Source: Saccharibacter floricola DSM 15669
Lineage (GTDB): Bacteria; Pseudomonadota; Alphaproteobacteria; Acetobacterales; Acetobacteraceae
Assembly: GCF_000378165.1 (NCBI RefSeq)
Contig: NZ_KB899340.1
Location: 48,914 to 112,913, forward strand
DNA length: 64,000 nt
Reading direction: 5' to 3'
Position 1 is the stretch's first letter. Each line of letters begins with the position of its first letter. Shown here in pieces: positions 19,385 to 28,127 of this stretch. The position numbers were made by a program, and so were the translations under genes. Under the pieces are notes generated by a model. The model ran no database searches, was not told where the DNA came from, and worked only from the letters and a program-made list of their open reading frames with translations.

Positions 19385-20032
19385 TCAATGTGTGGGGGCT
19401 TTGGTCAGCACCAATTTCAGGCCCAACCCGACGAACACACATCCTGTCACGCGATCCATCACCGTTACGAAACGCCCCTTTGTGATGAGAGACTTAATCG
19501 GCACAATGAGCAAGACGAAACTGACATACCAGAGAGAGGCAATCACGATCTGAAAGCCTGTCAGGAAGAGTGTGTAAAGTGACGTATTAACACCGGTGGG
19601 AATAAATTGGGGAAGCAAGCTGATGAAAATAATCCCGACTTTGGGGTTAAGAATATTGCACAAGAACCCCAGCCTCACCCCTTTCCCAAAGGAAGAGCTC
19701 TGCCCCTCAGCCGCGCCACCATCAAGGTCAACAGCCTGTGCACGCGGCCACAAGATCAGCTTAATCCCTTGCCAAACGAGATAGCAGGCCCCTGCCCATT
19801 TTAATGCCGTAAAAAGCACAGCAGAAGCCGCTAACACTGTGCTCAACCCCAGCACAGTCGCAAGCCCCCAAACGCCCAGCCCTAAGCAGATCCCACAGGC
19901 TGCGCCCAAACCTGCCCGGCGTCCCTCATTCACCGTTGTTCGGATCATCATAGCCATATCCAAACCCGGGGTGATGAGGATAATCATAAATGTGACAAAG
20001 AACGCCAATAGCGGCATGACATACAGGCTCAC
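19385..20032 (-). CDS. LysE/RhtB-family amino-acid exporter
   Basis: This is a 215-residue inner-membrane protein with about six hydrophobic segments. The N-terminal 'TPGLDMAMMIRTTVNEGRRAG' is the LysE/RhtB signature, followed by 'GICLGLGVWG' and the 'LKWAGACYLVWQGIKL' segment. Members export amino acids or related metabolites; the substrate cannot be inferred. Translation starts at GTG 20032, eight bases after GGGAG. It lies 37 bases after the 2OG-Fe oxygenase gene, which suggests one operon. Confidence 0.92.
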   Translation of the reverse strand: MSLYVMPLLAFFVTFMIILITPGLDMAMMIRTTVNEGRRAGLGAACGICLGLGVWGLATVLGLSTVLAASAVLFTALKWAGACYLVWQGIKLILWPRAQAVDLDGGAAEGQSSSFGKGVRLGFLCNILNPKVGIIFISLLPQFIPTGVNTSLYTLFLTGFQIVIASLWYVSFVLLIVPIKSLITKGRFVTVMDRVTGCVFVGLGLKLVLTKAPTH

Positions 20033-20069
20033 CCAATTGCTCCCTACTCGTGCCTTTTACGCCATCATC

Positions 20070-20711
20070 TTACGCTGAACGCACCAAACGCTTCCACAAT
20101 GCGGAAAGACCGTGGCGCCTGATTTCGTGCTGGGCTTTTTCATCACCAGCCATGTAATTAAGCTGCACCGTAAAGCGCGGCCCCACATATGTTCGGTGCC
20201 CATGCCATGTATTAGGGCCGTTAGGGAAGATCACCAACGTACCCCCAGCCGGTGGAATCTCTACCGCGTAATCCTCAATGTCATCCGGCCCGTTGAGGAA
20301 ACGCAAACACCCATCATGGGCACTCCAATCACGCTCTCCGTCATTAAGGTAAAGCAAGATGGTCACACGCTTGGCGCTGCTATCACGATGGATGCGACCA
20401 TCCTTTTCCCTCGTGCGGCCACGCATGGTCATCATGCTCGGTGCTGTGCGCACATCAATATTGAATTTTTCAGAGACAATCTCTTTGAGCCAAGAGCCCT
20501 GAAATTCCTCCAACAGGCCCGCCAAAGCCGGAGGAAGAGACAAAGCACTAGGCGGGTAAGACCCCCCAGACTTAAGCTCTGGCAGAAGCGAGACAACTTT
20601 CTTCAGCGTCTCAGCACTGAGAAAGTCCGTCACTACAAGGTGAGGGCACGGATGCGTCGCAACTTCAGCACGCCGCACAGCCTCGTAATTTAAAGATAAA
20701 CCCATCGTCAT
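20070..20711 (-). CDS. 2-oxoglutarate/Fe(II)-dependent dioxygenase
   Basis: The 213-residue protein has the 2OG-Fe(II) double-stranded beta-helix signature. The metal ligands are His108 and Asp110 in 'RIHRDSSAKR' with the distal histidine in 'NTWHGHRTYVGPR' (His170 or His172), and a following arginine can bind 2-oxoglutarate. It resembles prolyl-hydroxylase-like members. The substrate is unknown. Pairing with a LysE exporter invites the idea of a hydroxylated amino acid that is then exported, but this is inference. GAGG precedes ATG 20711; ATG 20705 is an alternative. Confidence 0.88.
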   Translation of the reverse strand: MTMGLSLNYEAVRRAEVATHPCPHLVVTDFLSAETLKKVVSLLPELKSGGSYPPSALSLPPALAGLLEEFQGSWLKEIVSEKFNIDVRTAPSMMTMRGRTREKDGRIHRDSSAKRVTILLYLNDGERDWSAHDGCLRFLNGPDDIEDYAVEIPPAGGTLVIFPNGPNTWHGHRTYVGPRFTVQLNYMAGDEKAQHEIRRHGLSALWKRLVRSA

Positions 20712-20848
20712 AACGGCCTCACGCTACCTCTCTTTAACCGTCCTCAGCAAGCGTCTTCTTACAGCACATCCTCTATGCGTCAGAAATGGTTCCTCTACTG
20801 GGCAGATTGAGCTAAAACCTGCTTTAGTCTCTAGGGGAAAGAATAGTC

Positions 20849-23560
20849 ATGACCACCACCAACTCGCCTGACCTCCGCTACGCCATCACAAGCGACAATA
20901 GTGCGTATTTGGACAGCCTGCATGCACAGTGGTTAGCCGATCCTAAGTCTGTTAATCCCCAAACAGCTGCCCTTTTTGAAACACTTGATGACAGCGCGCC
21001 TCAAAGGCCTTCCTCCGCTGAAGGGGGGGCTTCTGCCAGCCTGCGTGACGAACAGCTCCGCCATGCTTTCCGAGTCTCTGGCCATCTCAGCGCCCAGCTT
21101 GACCCGCTGGCCCTCCACCCGCCACGTCAACAAGACGCTCTTTCCCCTACAGATGCAGACCCCTCCCTCCTCACGCGCCTAAAACGGGCTTATTGCGGCA
21201 CGATCGGTGTAGAATTTATGCATCTTCTTGATGATGCACAGCGCCAATGGTGGATTGAACGCTTTGAAACACCCCATCAAGCACCTCTCCCTCTCTCACC
21301 CGACCATATCCTCACCCTTCTCACACGCTCTGAAGGGTTTGAGACATTTTGTCAGCAACGCTTCACCGGTATGCGGCGCTTTGGCCTAGAAGGGAGTGAA
21401 AGCCTCAATGTCGCGCTCCAAACGCTCATTAACTGCGCGATGCAGAGCAATAGCGCGTCCATCTCTTTAGGCATGCCTCATCGCGGGCGCCTAAACGCCA
21501 TGGCGAACATTTTGCGCAAACCTTATGCCGCTATTTTCAGCGAGTTTGCAGGGCAATCTTTCCACCCTGAAGGCATTCCCGTTTCAGGCGACGTTAAATA
21601 TCATCTCGGCACGGCAACCACGCTCCATCAAGGCCGCCACCAGCTCCGCTTGGCCCTCCTGCCCAATCCGTCACATCTAGAAGCGGTGGACCCCGTCGTC
21701 TTGGGCCGTGTCCGCGCTGACCAAGACCGCCATCATGATGCACAACGCCAAAAACATCTGGGCGTTCTCGTCCACGGTGATGCCGCTTTTGCAGGACAAG
21801 GTGTTGTGTATGAAACCCTGCAACTCTCTCGCTTAGAAGGGTATCGCACGGGCGGCACGGTTCATCTGATCGTCAATAACCAGATCGGCTTTACCACAGG
21901 CCAAGAGGCCGCCCATTCCGGCATTTGGAACAGTGATGTCGCCAAAACCGTGCAAGCGCCGATCCTTCACGTCAATGGCGATGACCCCGAAGCCGTTGCA
22001 CGCTGTGCGATGCTGGCCCATGAATGGCGACAAACATTCGGCACCGATATTGTGGTCGATATTATCGCCTATCGTCGCCATGGCCATAATGAAACGGACG
22101 ATCCCGGTTTTACTCAACCCGCCATGGTGGAAACGATCAAAAATCATCCCACCTTACGCCGTCTCTATGCGCAGAAACTCCAAGAAAAAGGCGCTATTAA
22201 GGACGATCACGCCCAACGTTTGTGGGATGATGTGCAAGCCACACTCGAACGGGCCTTTAAAGAAGCGGATCGTTACCAGCCAGACCCCACCGAGTGGCTT
22301 GATTATAGTCCGCAAGACCCCACACGCTTGCAAGATACGCCCCAACGTATCCAACCCATGACCGGCGTGCCACTCCCACGGCTGCTCACGGTAGGTGAAG
22401 GCCTCACCGCGACACCACGCGACTTTCACGTTCACCCACGCTTAGCTCGCCAGCTGAAAACACGGAACGACGCCCTGACCGCTCATGGCCCCATTGATTG
22501 GGCTACGGCGGAATCGCTCGCTTTTGGTACGTTGGCCCTTGATGGCCATCCGGTGCGTCTCTCTGGCCAAGATAGCGGACGCGGCACCTTCAGCCAGCGC
22601 CATGCGGTACTGAGCGACCAAAAAACAGGCGCGCATTATACACCGCTCGCCCATATTGCACGCCGCCAAGCCCCCGTTGAGATTTGGGACTCCCCTCTCT
22701 CTGAATATGGGGTCTTGGGCTTTGAATATGGCTATTCACAAGGCAACCCCGAAGCCCTCGTATTGTGGGAAGCGCAATTTGGTGATTTTGCCAATGGCGC
22801 ACAGATTATGATCGACCAGTTCCTCGCCGCTGGTGAGACGAAATGGCTGCGCACGTCGGGGCTCACGCTTCTTCTCCCGCATGGGTATGAAGGGGCTGGG
22901 CCCGAACATTCCTCCGCACGACCAGAGCGTTTCTTGCAGCTTTGTGCAGAAAATAACCTACGTGTGTGCATGCCTTCAACGCCTGCGAGCTTCTTCCACA
23001 CCTTACGCCGCCAAATTGCCCGCCGTTGCCGCAAGCCGTTGGTCGTCTTTACGCCGAAATCCCTTCTACGCCACAAAAAGGCCGTCTCAACCTTGGAAGA
23101 GATGGGGCCCCACACGCGCTTCCAACCGGTATTGGGAGACCCCGCCACCCCTAAGAATGCCCGCCGTATCGTGATCTGCTCAGGTAAGGTCTATTACGAC
23201 TTGCTCGCCGCGCGTGAAGAACAAAAACTGGAAGGGATCGCGCTCATCCGACTAGAGCAGCTCTACCCCTACCCACACCAACCGCTCGCGGATGTGCTCG
23301 CCCAACATCCCAACGCAAGCGATGTGATCTGGTGCCAAGAAGAACCACGCAATAGCGGGGCATGGCGCTTTATTGACCGACGGATTGAATATACCTTGCG
23401 TGATCTCAATCATTCTGTCTCGCGCCTCCGCTATGTCGGACGCGATGCCAGCGCCTCACCAGCGACAGGAAACGCCAGCATGCATAAAGAGCAACAAGAA
23501 GCCCTCGTTGCCGCTGCCCTAACGGGGGATGAAATCCCCGAGCGCACGCCGCCTTCTTGA
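20849..23560 (+). CDS. sucA: 2-oxoglutarate dehydrogenase E1 component SucA
   Basis: SucA is the thiamine-diphosphate decarboxylase subunit of the 2-oxoglutarate dehydrogenase complex. The 903-residue protein is slightly shorter than E. coli SucA (933). It contains 'GMPHRGRLNAMANIL', 'NPSHLEAVDPVVLGRVRA', 'HGDAAFAGQGVVYETLQ' and 'NNQIGFTT', which are E1o hallmarks, and the C-terminal 'WCQEEPRNSGAWRF'. GGGGAAAG precedes the ATG. sucB and lpd, which normally follow, are absent; instead there is a decayed low-G+C region. It is divergent from the 2OG-Fe oxygenase, whose co-substrate is the same keto acid. Confidence 0.97.
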   Translation: MTTTNSPDLRYAITSDNSAYLDSLHAQWLADPKSVNPQTAALFETLDDSAPQRPSSAEGGASASLRDEQLRHAFRVSGHLSAQLDPLALHPPRQQDALSPTDADPSLLTRLKRAYCGTIGVEFMHLLDDAQRQWWIERFETPHQAPLPLSPDHILTLLTRSEGFETFCQQRFTGMRRFGLEGSESLNVALQTLINCAMQSNSASISLGMPHRGRLNAMANILRKPYAAIFSEFAGQSFHPEGIPVSGDVKYHLGTATTLHQGRHQLRLALLPNPSHLEAVDPVVLGRVRADQDRHHDAQRQKHLGVLVHGDAAFAGQGVVYETLQLSRLEGYRTGGTVHLIVNNQIGFTTGQEAAHSGIWNSDVAKTVQAPILHVNGDDPEAVARCAMLAHEWRQTFGTDIVVDIIAYRRHGHNETDDPGFTQPAMVETIKNHPTLRRLYAQKLQEKGAIKDDHAQRLWDDVQATLERAFKEADRYQPDPTEWLDYSPQDPTRLQDTPQRIQPMTGVPLPRLLTVGEGLTATPRDFHVHPRLARQLKTRNDALTAHGPIDWATAESLAFGTLALDGHPVRLSGQDSGRGTFSQRHAVLSDQKTGAHYTPLAHIARRQAPVEIWDSPLSEYGVLGFEYGYSQGNPEALVLWEAQFGDFANGAQIMIDQFLAAGETKWLRTSGLTLLLPHGYEGAGPEHSSARPERFLQLCAENNLRVCMPSTPASFFHTLRRQIARRCRKPLVVFTPKSLLRHKKAVSTLEEMGPHTRFQPVLGDPATPKNARRIVICSGKVYYDLLAAREEQKLEGIALIRLEQLYPYPHQPLADVLAQHPNASDVIWCQEEPRNSGAWRFIDRRIEYTLRDLNHSVSRLRYVGRDASASPATGNASMHKEQQEALVAAALTGDEIPERTPPS

Positions 23561-23662
23561 GGCGCTGCTGCTCCTCTCTGAAAGCACAGCCCTCCTCTCA
23601 CGGCAGGTCTGTGTCACCCCCCTAAAAAAAGTAAGCTGGTCTTAATCTCAAATCTCACGGAC

Positions 23663-23743
23663 TTGAGTAAGAAAAGGAAAAAGAGATTTACGGCGGAAGA
23701 AAGGAAACATATACTACCGAATTACGGTAGCTTTTTAAGCTAG
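23663..23743 (+). pseudogene. Possible transposase N-terminal fragment
   Basis: A 26-codon frame from TTG 23663 reads with a dense basic N-terminus and then 'FTAEERKHIL', reminiscent of the start of transposase or HTH orfA proteins. It ends at a TAG in AT-rich sequence. It is too short to assign to a family and may be chance. It lies inside the decayed region after sucA. Confidence 0.25.
23714..23736 (+). terminator. Terminator-like hairpin downstream of sucA
   Basis: CTACCG (23714-23719) pairs with CGGTAG (23725-23730) and is followed by CTTTTT. It lies about 150 bases after the sucA stop in otherwise decayed sequence, overlapping the putative transposase fragment. Confidence 0.55.
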
Positions 23744-23870
23744 TAAGCGCGTAGCTATTAGAAGGTAGCATTGCTAGATACAGGCCCGGCCACTATGCGA
23801 TAGACAATACGAAAGTAATTCTTTTTTGTTGTCTCAGCGTCAACATAACTTTGATTTTAAGGATAAAAAA

Positions 23871-24176
23871 ATGGTCATCCATGGCGATAAACTACAGAAA
23901 AACTGTGAATATATTATGAAAACTTGGAAAACTAAAACAGATGATACATTTATCCAAAAAAGAATTGTTAAGTTTATAAAGTATACAGAAAATGGAAAGG
24001 ATGTTTCTTCCGAATCATTTGATATGCTTGATCTTGATTTAACAAAGAATCAAGAAGCTCATTTTCTTGATATGAGTGTGACCCCTCATTCTCCTCTTGT
24101 TCTCAAGGGAGATGCAAAGATTTGGACTTTAAACGATACGCATCGCATTACATTTTCAACATTTGATGATAAATAA
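23871..24176 (+). CDS. Small hypothetical protein, low G+C
   Basis: The predicted product has 101 residues, is rich in Lys, Thr and Asp, and has no signal peptide or membrane segment. TTTTAAGGAT, eight bases upstream of ATG 23871, is a good ribosome binding site, and I prefer this start to the in-frame ATG at 23826. Base composition is clearly lower in G+C than sucA and trpB, which suggests acquisition by transfer. The protein ends in a beta-rich pattern ('DAKIWTLNDTHRITFSTF'). I do not recognise the family. Confidence 0.5.
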   Translation: MVIHGDKLQKNCEYIMKTWKTKTDDTFIQKRIVKFIKYTENGKDVSSESFDMLDLDLTKNQEAHFLDMSVTPHSPLVLKGDAKIWTLNDTHRITFSTFDDK

Positions 24177-24393
24177 AAAATTTATGAATGATTAACGAAA
24201 AGGTTGTTAGGGGGGCCTGACCAAAGCACCAACTTGTGTAGCAATATCGGGTGATCTTGTTTTCACTACAGTGCAAACAGGGTTAATACGCCACTATGAG
24301 CCAACACCATTCCAATCCTTATTACCGCCTAGGCTCTGCTATGTCTTGAAAGGCGGTATAGACTTCCTTTCTGTCTGTCATGAGTATGAGTGA

Positions 24394-24536
24394 GAGCGTT
24401 TTTTCTGGTCAGAGTTAGTCCCTCTAAGAGCCGCTTATTGAGAACGTCCGACATCGCAACACGATATGAAAAGACCGCTCTGTCCTTTCTCTCCGTGATC
24501 CTCATCGCTGCTACAGCAGATTACCTCAAGACCTAA
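24394..24536 (+). pseudogene. IS5-family transposase C-terminal remnant
   Basis: The last 36 codons before TAA 24534-24536 read as a classic IS5-type transposase end, with 'SDIATRYEKTALSFLS' followed by a hydrophobic 'VILIAATADYL'. A second frame just upstream reads E-R-F-F-W, the matching 'ERFF' motif, so a frameshift separates the two. Stops lie in both frames upstream. No full insertion sequence or clear terminal inverted repeats remain. It marks past insertion and deletion between sucA and trpB. Confidence 0.7.
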
Positions 24537-24708
24537 CAGGGCCTAGACCGCCTTCTGTATCAACGAGCAAAAGAATATCAATTATTTAAACCCATTATAA
24601 AGAAACATTTTCGCGCCATAAACCCTACTGGAACAGACCTCCATCATGGGTTAAGCTGCTAGCCCATAACGTATTCTATCATCAGGTTTTGGCAGAAAGT
24701 TCTTCCAT
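24537..24708. other. Intergenic region before trpB
   Basis: This short AT-rich stretch runs from the IS5 remnant to trpB. It should hold the trp promoter, but I see no convincing -35/-10 pair, leader peptide or attenuator. Confidence 0.4.
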
Positions 24709-25932
24709 ATGACGATACCCCATCAGAAGCCTAACTCTCTCCGCTCCGGGCCCGATCTCTCCGGCCATTTCGGCCCTTTTGGTGGGCGCTTTGTGGCTGA
24801 AACCCTCATGCCGCTCATGCTGGAACTGGATGAGGCCTACAAAAAAGCCAAAGCAGACCCGGCTTTTCATGAAGAACTTTCTTACTATCTTCGTGATTAT
24901 GTCGGCCGCCCAAGCCCTTTATGGCACGCTAAACGCCTGAGTAACGCACTCGGCGGAGCCCAGATTTACCTTAAACGTGAAGAACTCAACCATACCGGCT
25001 CCCACAAGCTTAATAACGTGATGGGCCAAATTTTGCTTGCTCGTCGTATGGGGAAAAAACGCATTGTTGCGGAAACCGGCGCTGGGCAGCACGGCGTTGC
25101 CACTGCTACGGTCTGCGCACTTTTTGGGCTTGAATGCGTGATTTATATGGGCGCCAAAGACGTTGAACGTCAAAAGCCTAATGTTTTCCGCATGCATTTA
25201 CTCGGAGCGAAAGTTACCCCCGTTACCGCTGGGGCCGGCACGCTCAAAGACGCGATGAATGAAGCCATGCGTGACTGGGTCGCCAATGTGGACAGCACCT
25301 ACTTCCTCGTCGGCACCGTCGCTGGGCCGCACCCCTACCCAGCAATGGTGCGTGATTTCCAATCCGTTATTGGCGACGAAGCACGCATGCAGATCCAAGA
25401 ACAAACAGGCCGTCTGCCCGATGGCATCATCGCCGCCATTGGTGGGGGATCAAACGCCATGGGGATCTTCCACCCCTTCCTTGATGATGTCGATGTTCCC
25501 CTCTACGGCGTGGAAGCGGGCGGTTTGGGCCTTGATAGCGGGGAAACAGCCGCCTCCATCGCACGTGGTTCGCCCGGTGTGCTACACGGCAACCGTACCT
25601 ACCTGCTTCAAGACACGCACGGCCAAATTACCGAAGCCCATTCCATCAGTGCGGGGCTGGATTATCCCGGTATTGGGCCAGAACATTCATGGCTTAACGA
25701 TATTGGCCGCGTCAATTATGTGAGTGCAACAGATCAAGAGGCTTTGCAGGCTTTCCAAGAGCTAACGCGCCTTGAGGGCATTATTCCAGCACTCGAAAGT
25801 GCCCACGCGGTCGCTTATGCCCGCACACTGGCCCCGACGATGGGCACTGATAAAAATCTCGTCGTGAATCTCTCTGGCCGTGGCGATAAAGATGTCCCCA
25901 CCGTCGCCGCCCATCTTGGCGTACAGCTGTAA
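24709..25932 (+). CDS. trpB: Tryptophan synthase beta chain TrpB
   Basis: TrpB condenses indole with serine using pyridoxal phosphate. The 407-residue protein has the lysine-bearing '[14 protein letters not shown]' and the phosphate-binding '[13 protein letters not shown]', both diagnostic. The gene is 12 bases upstream of trpA, so the alpha-beta complex is translated from one message. trpF, which usually precedes trpB in Alphaproteobacteria, is missing here; the IS5 remnant occupies that place. Confidence 0.98.
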   Translation: MTIPHQKPNSLRSGPDLSGHFGPFGGRFVAETLMPLMLELDEAYKKAKADPAFHEELSYYLRDYVGRPSPLWHAKRLSNALGGAQIYLKREELNHTGSHKLNNVMGQILLARRMGKKRIVAETGAGQHGVATATVCALFGLECVIYMGAKDVERQKPNVFRMHLLGAKVTPVTAGAGTLKDAMNEAMRDWVANVDSTYFLVGTVAGPHPYPAMVRDFQSVIGDEARMQIQEQTGRLPDGIIAAIGGGSNAMGIFHPFLDDVDVPLYGVEAGGLGLDSGETAASIARGSPGVLHGNRTYLLQDTHGQITEAHSISAGLDYPGIGPEHSWLNDIGRVNYVSATDQEALQAFQELTRLEGIIPALESAHAVAYARTLAPTMGTDKNLVVNLSGRGDKDVPTVAAHLGVQL

Positions 25933-25944
25933 GGAGCCCGTCCC

Positions 25945-26760
25945 ATGAGTCGTATCAAAGCCTGTTTTGACGCCCTCAAAGCGGAAGGGCGTGGCGCACT
26001 GATCCCGTATCTTGAAGCATTTGATCCGGATCGCGACACATCCCAAAAGCTTCTAAATGCCATGCCAGAGGCCGGCGCTGATATTATCGAAGTCGGCGTA
26101 CCGTTCTCTGACCCATCAGCCGATGGCCCCACCATTCAGCTCGCCGCCCAACGGGGCCTCAAAGCGGGGGCAACCCTCGCTGGTGTGCTGGATATGGTCG
26201 CACAATTCCGTCGCACAAATGACCATACACCTATTGTGCTCATGGGGTATCTCAACCCGATTGATCATTATGGTGTAGAGCGCTTCTGCCAAGAGGCTGC
26301 CCGCTCAGGTGTCGATGGGCTGATCGTCGTTGATCTCCCCCCTGAAGAGGCCGGCATTATCCGCCCTCATACCAAAGCAAACGCGCTGGATCTCATCACA
26401 CTCACCGCTCCGACCACGCCTGATGAACGCCTCAAGGCGATCCTCGCTGACGCCTCTGGTTTTGTGTATTACGTCAGTATCACGGGAATTACCGGCACAA
26501 ATACGGCAACAGAAGACCAACTCACCCAAGCCATGACCCGCCTGCGCCGTGCAACGGACATTCCCGTTGTTGCCGGTTTTGGGATCCGCACCCCCGAACA
26601 AGCACGCACAGCCTCCCGCATCACCGACGGCGCCGTTGTGGCTTCAGCCATCATTAAAGCCATGGCCGCAACCTTTGATGACGGACAAGCTACCGACGCG
26701 AGTGTACCGACAGCTTTGGGGCATATTTCCCGCTTATCCAAGGCGGTGCGCAACGCATAA
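25945..26760 (+). CDS. trpA: Tryptophan synthase alpha chain TrpA
   Basis: TrpA cleaves indole-3-glycerol phosphate to indole, which is channelled to TrpB. The 271-residue TIM barrel contains 'LIPYLEAFDPDRDTS', the catalytic 'EVGVPFSDPSADGPTIQ' and 'VYYVSITGITG' phosphate loop. GGAG precedes the ATG. In many Alphaproteobacteria accD follows; here accD is 18 kb away and a capsule locus follows instead. Confidence 0.98.
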   Translation: MSRIKACFDALKAEGRGALIPYLEAFDPDRDTSQKLLNAMPEAGADIIEVGVPFSDPSADGPTIQLAAQRGLKAGATLAGVLDMVAQFRRTNDHTPIVLMGYLNPIDHYGVERFCQEAARSGVDGLIVVDLPPEEAGIIRPHTKANALDLITLTAPTTPDERLKAILADASGFVYYVSITGITGTNTATEDQLTQAMTRLRRATDIPVVAGFGIRTPEQARTASRITDGAVVASAIIKAMAATFDDGQATDASVPTALGHISRLSKAVRNA

Positions 26761-26977
26761 CAACCTGCTACCCGCACGTTTATATAAGAACATCTTCTAG
26801 ACCGATGCCATTATTCAGTCTCTTCTTTTTAATGGCATCACTTTCGCTCTCTCTTCATACTTTTTTAAGAAAAGAAGCCCTTTACGCTTTCTTCCTAACT
26901 CTGGCATACAGAAGAAATAGTGAGATGACTTTTTCATCTTCTGTTCTGTATTACATTTTTGAAGTTGATAGCTCTCG

Positions 26978-28114
26978 GTGTCTGCTCCTACGCCTGATCC
27001 ATACATACCTTCAGACCAGATGGGGCATATGCCACGCCCCCCTATCGTCGCATGTTTGGGAATGGCTTGGTGGAAACGTCAACGCATTCGGGTTTTCTTC
27101 CAACAACCGCATCGGCCCAAGCCCCGTTTCTTTTGGCGCGCTTCTCGGGCATTAGCTTATGCACAAGCCCATAAAGGCGCTTTAGCAGTCTGGGCAACAC
27201 GCGTCACTCCACTCCTTCAACAAAAAGCCCAACAAAAGGGTATCCCTCTCCTTCATATCGAAGATGGTTTTATTCGCTCTCTAGGTCTTGGAAGTGGTTT
27301 CCTACCCCCGTGCTCAATTATTGCTGACACACAGGGTGCTTATGTTGATCCCTCCCAACCGTCTGACCTAGAAAAACTCCTTAATCACGCACACGTCCCC
27401 CCTGAGCTGCGTGATCGAACCCAAAAGCTGGTCGCCACTCTCCGGCGCTTACATATCTCTAAATATGCCGCAGGGACGTCACCAACACCTCATAGCAGCC
27501 GCCCCTCCCAACGTCGCCATCATCCGATCCTGCTCGTTCCCGGACAAGTGGCAGGAGACCTCTCTGTCGTACGAGGTGGCGGCACCATTACAAACAACCT
27601 AGACCTTCTCCAAGATGTGCGCCGTCGCAATCCTGATGCTTGGATTCTTTACCGCCCTCATCCTGATGTTGAAGCAGGACACAGGCCCGGTGCGCTCTCT
27701 GAGGCTGTCATACAACGCTATGCCAATGAAATACATCGCGGCGGCACGATGAGCCAGCTTCTGGAAGAAATTGATGAAGTGCACACCCTCACGTCTCTCA
27801 CTGGGTTTGAAGCTCTTTTACGAGGGAAAAATGTCACAACCTATGGCGCTCCCTTCTACGCAGGATGGGGGCTCACAACGCATCTCGGCCCCAACTTACC
27901 ACGGCGCCAACGCCTGCTAGACCGGCTAGAACTTGCCGCTATTACCCTGATTCTTTACCCACTCTACGTCAATCCAGCGACAGAGCGGCGATGCGAAATA
28001 GAAGAACTCTTATCTTGTTTTAATAATCGCACACTCTGGAAACCCACCATCATCATGCGCCTGAGAGAAAAACAAGGACAAATTCGCCGCACTCTTTCCC
28101 GCTTTTTTGCGTAA
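26978..28114 (+). CDS. KpsC-like capsule glycosyltransferase, single module
   Basis: This 378-residue protein resembles one module of KpsC, the beta-Kdo transferase that builds the poly-Kdo linker of lipid-anchored capsules. Visible motifs are 'HIEDGFIRSLGLGS', 'LVPGQVAGDLSVVRGGG', 'ILYRPHPDVEAG' and the C-terminal 'HTLTSLTGFEALLRGK' with 'YGAPFYAGWG'. E. coli KpsC has two such modules (675 residues), so this enzyme may add one linkage only. The longest frame begins at GTG 26978; ATG 27020 and ATG 27029 are alternatives and none has a strong ribosome binding site. kpsS follows with a start that overlaps or adjoins the stop. Confidence 0.85.
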   Translation: MSAPTPDPYIPSDQMGHMPRPPIVACLGMAWWKRQRIRVFFQQPHRPKPRFFWRASRALAYAQAHKGALAVWATRVTPLLQQKAQQKGIPLLHIEDGFIRSLGLGSGFLPPCSIIADTQGAYVDPSQPSDLEKLLNHAHVPPELRDRTQKLVATLRRLHISKYAAGTSPTPHSSRPSQRRHHPILLVPGQVAGDLSVVRGGGTITNNLDLLQDVRRRNPDAWILYRPHPDVEAGHRPGALSEAVIQRYANEIHRGGTMSQLLEEIDEVHTLTSLTGFEALLRGKNVTTYGAPFYAGWGLTTHLGPNLPRRQRLLDRLELAAITLILYPLYVNPATERRCEIEELLSCFNNRTLWKPTIIMRLREKQGQIRRTLSRFFA

Positions 28115-28127
28115 TATTGGACCCTTC

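Noticed and set aside
24200..24250. GGGGGGCCTGACC as a left end of the IS5-like element
   Set aside because: It resembles the right flank as a direct rather than inverted match, so ends could not be paired.
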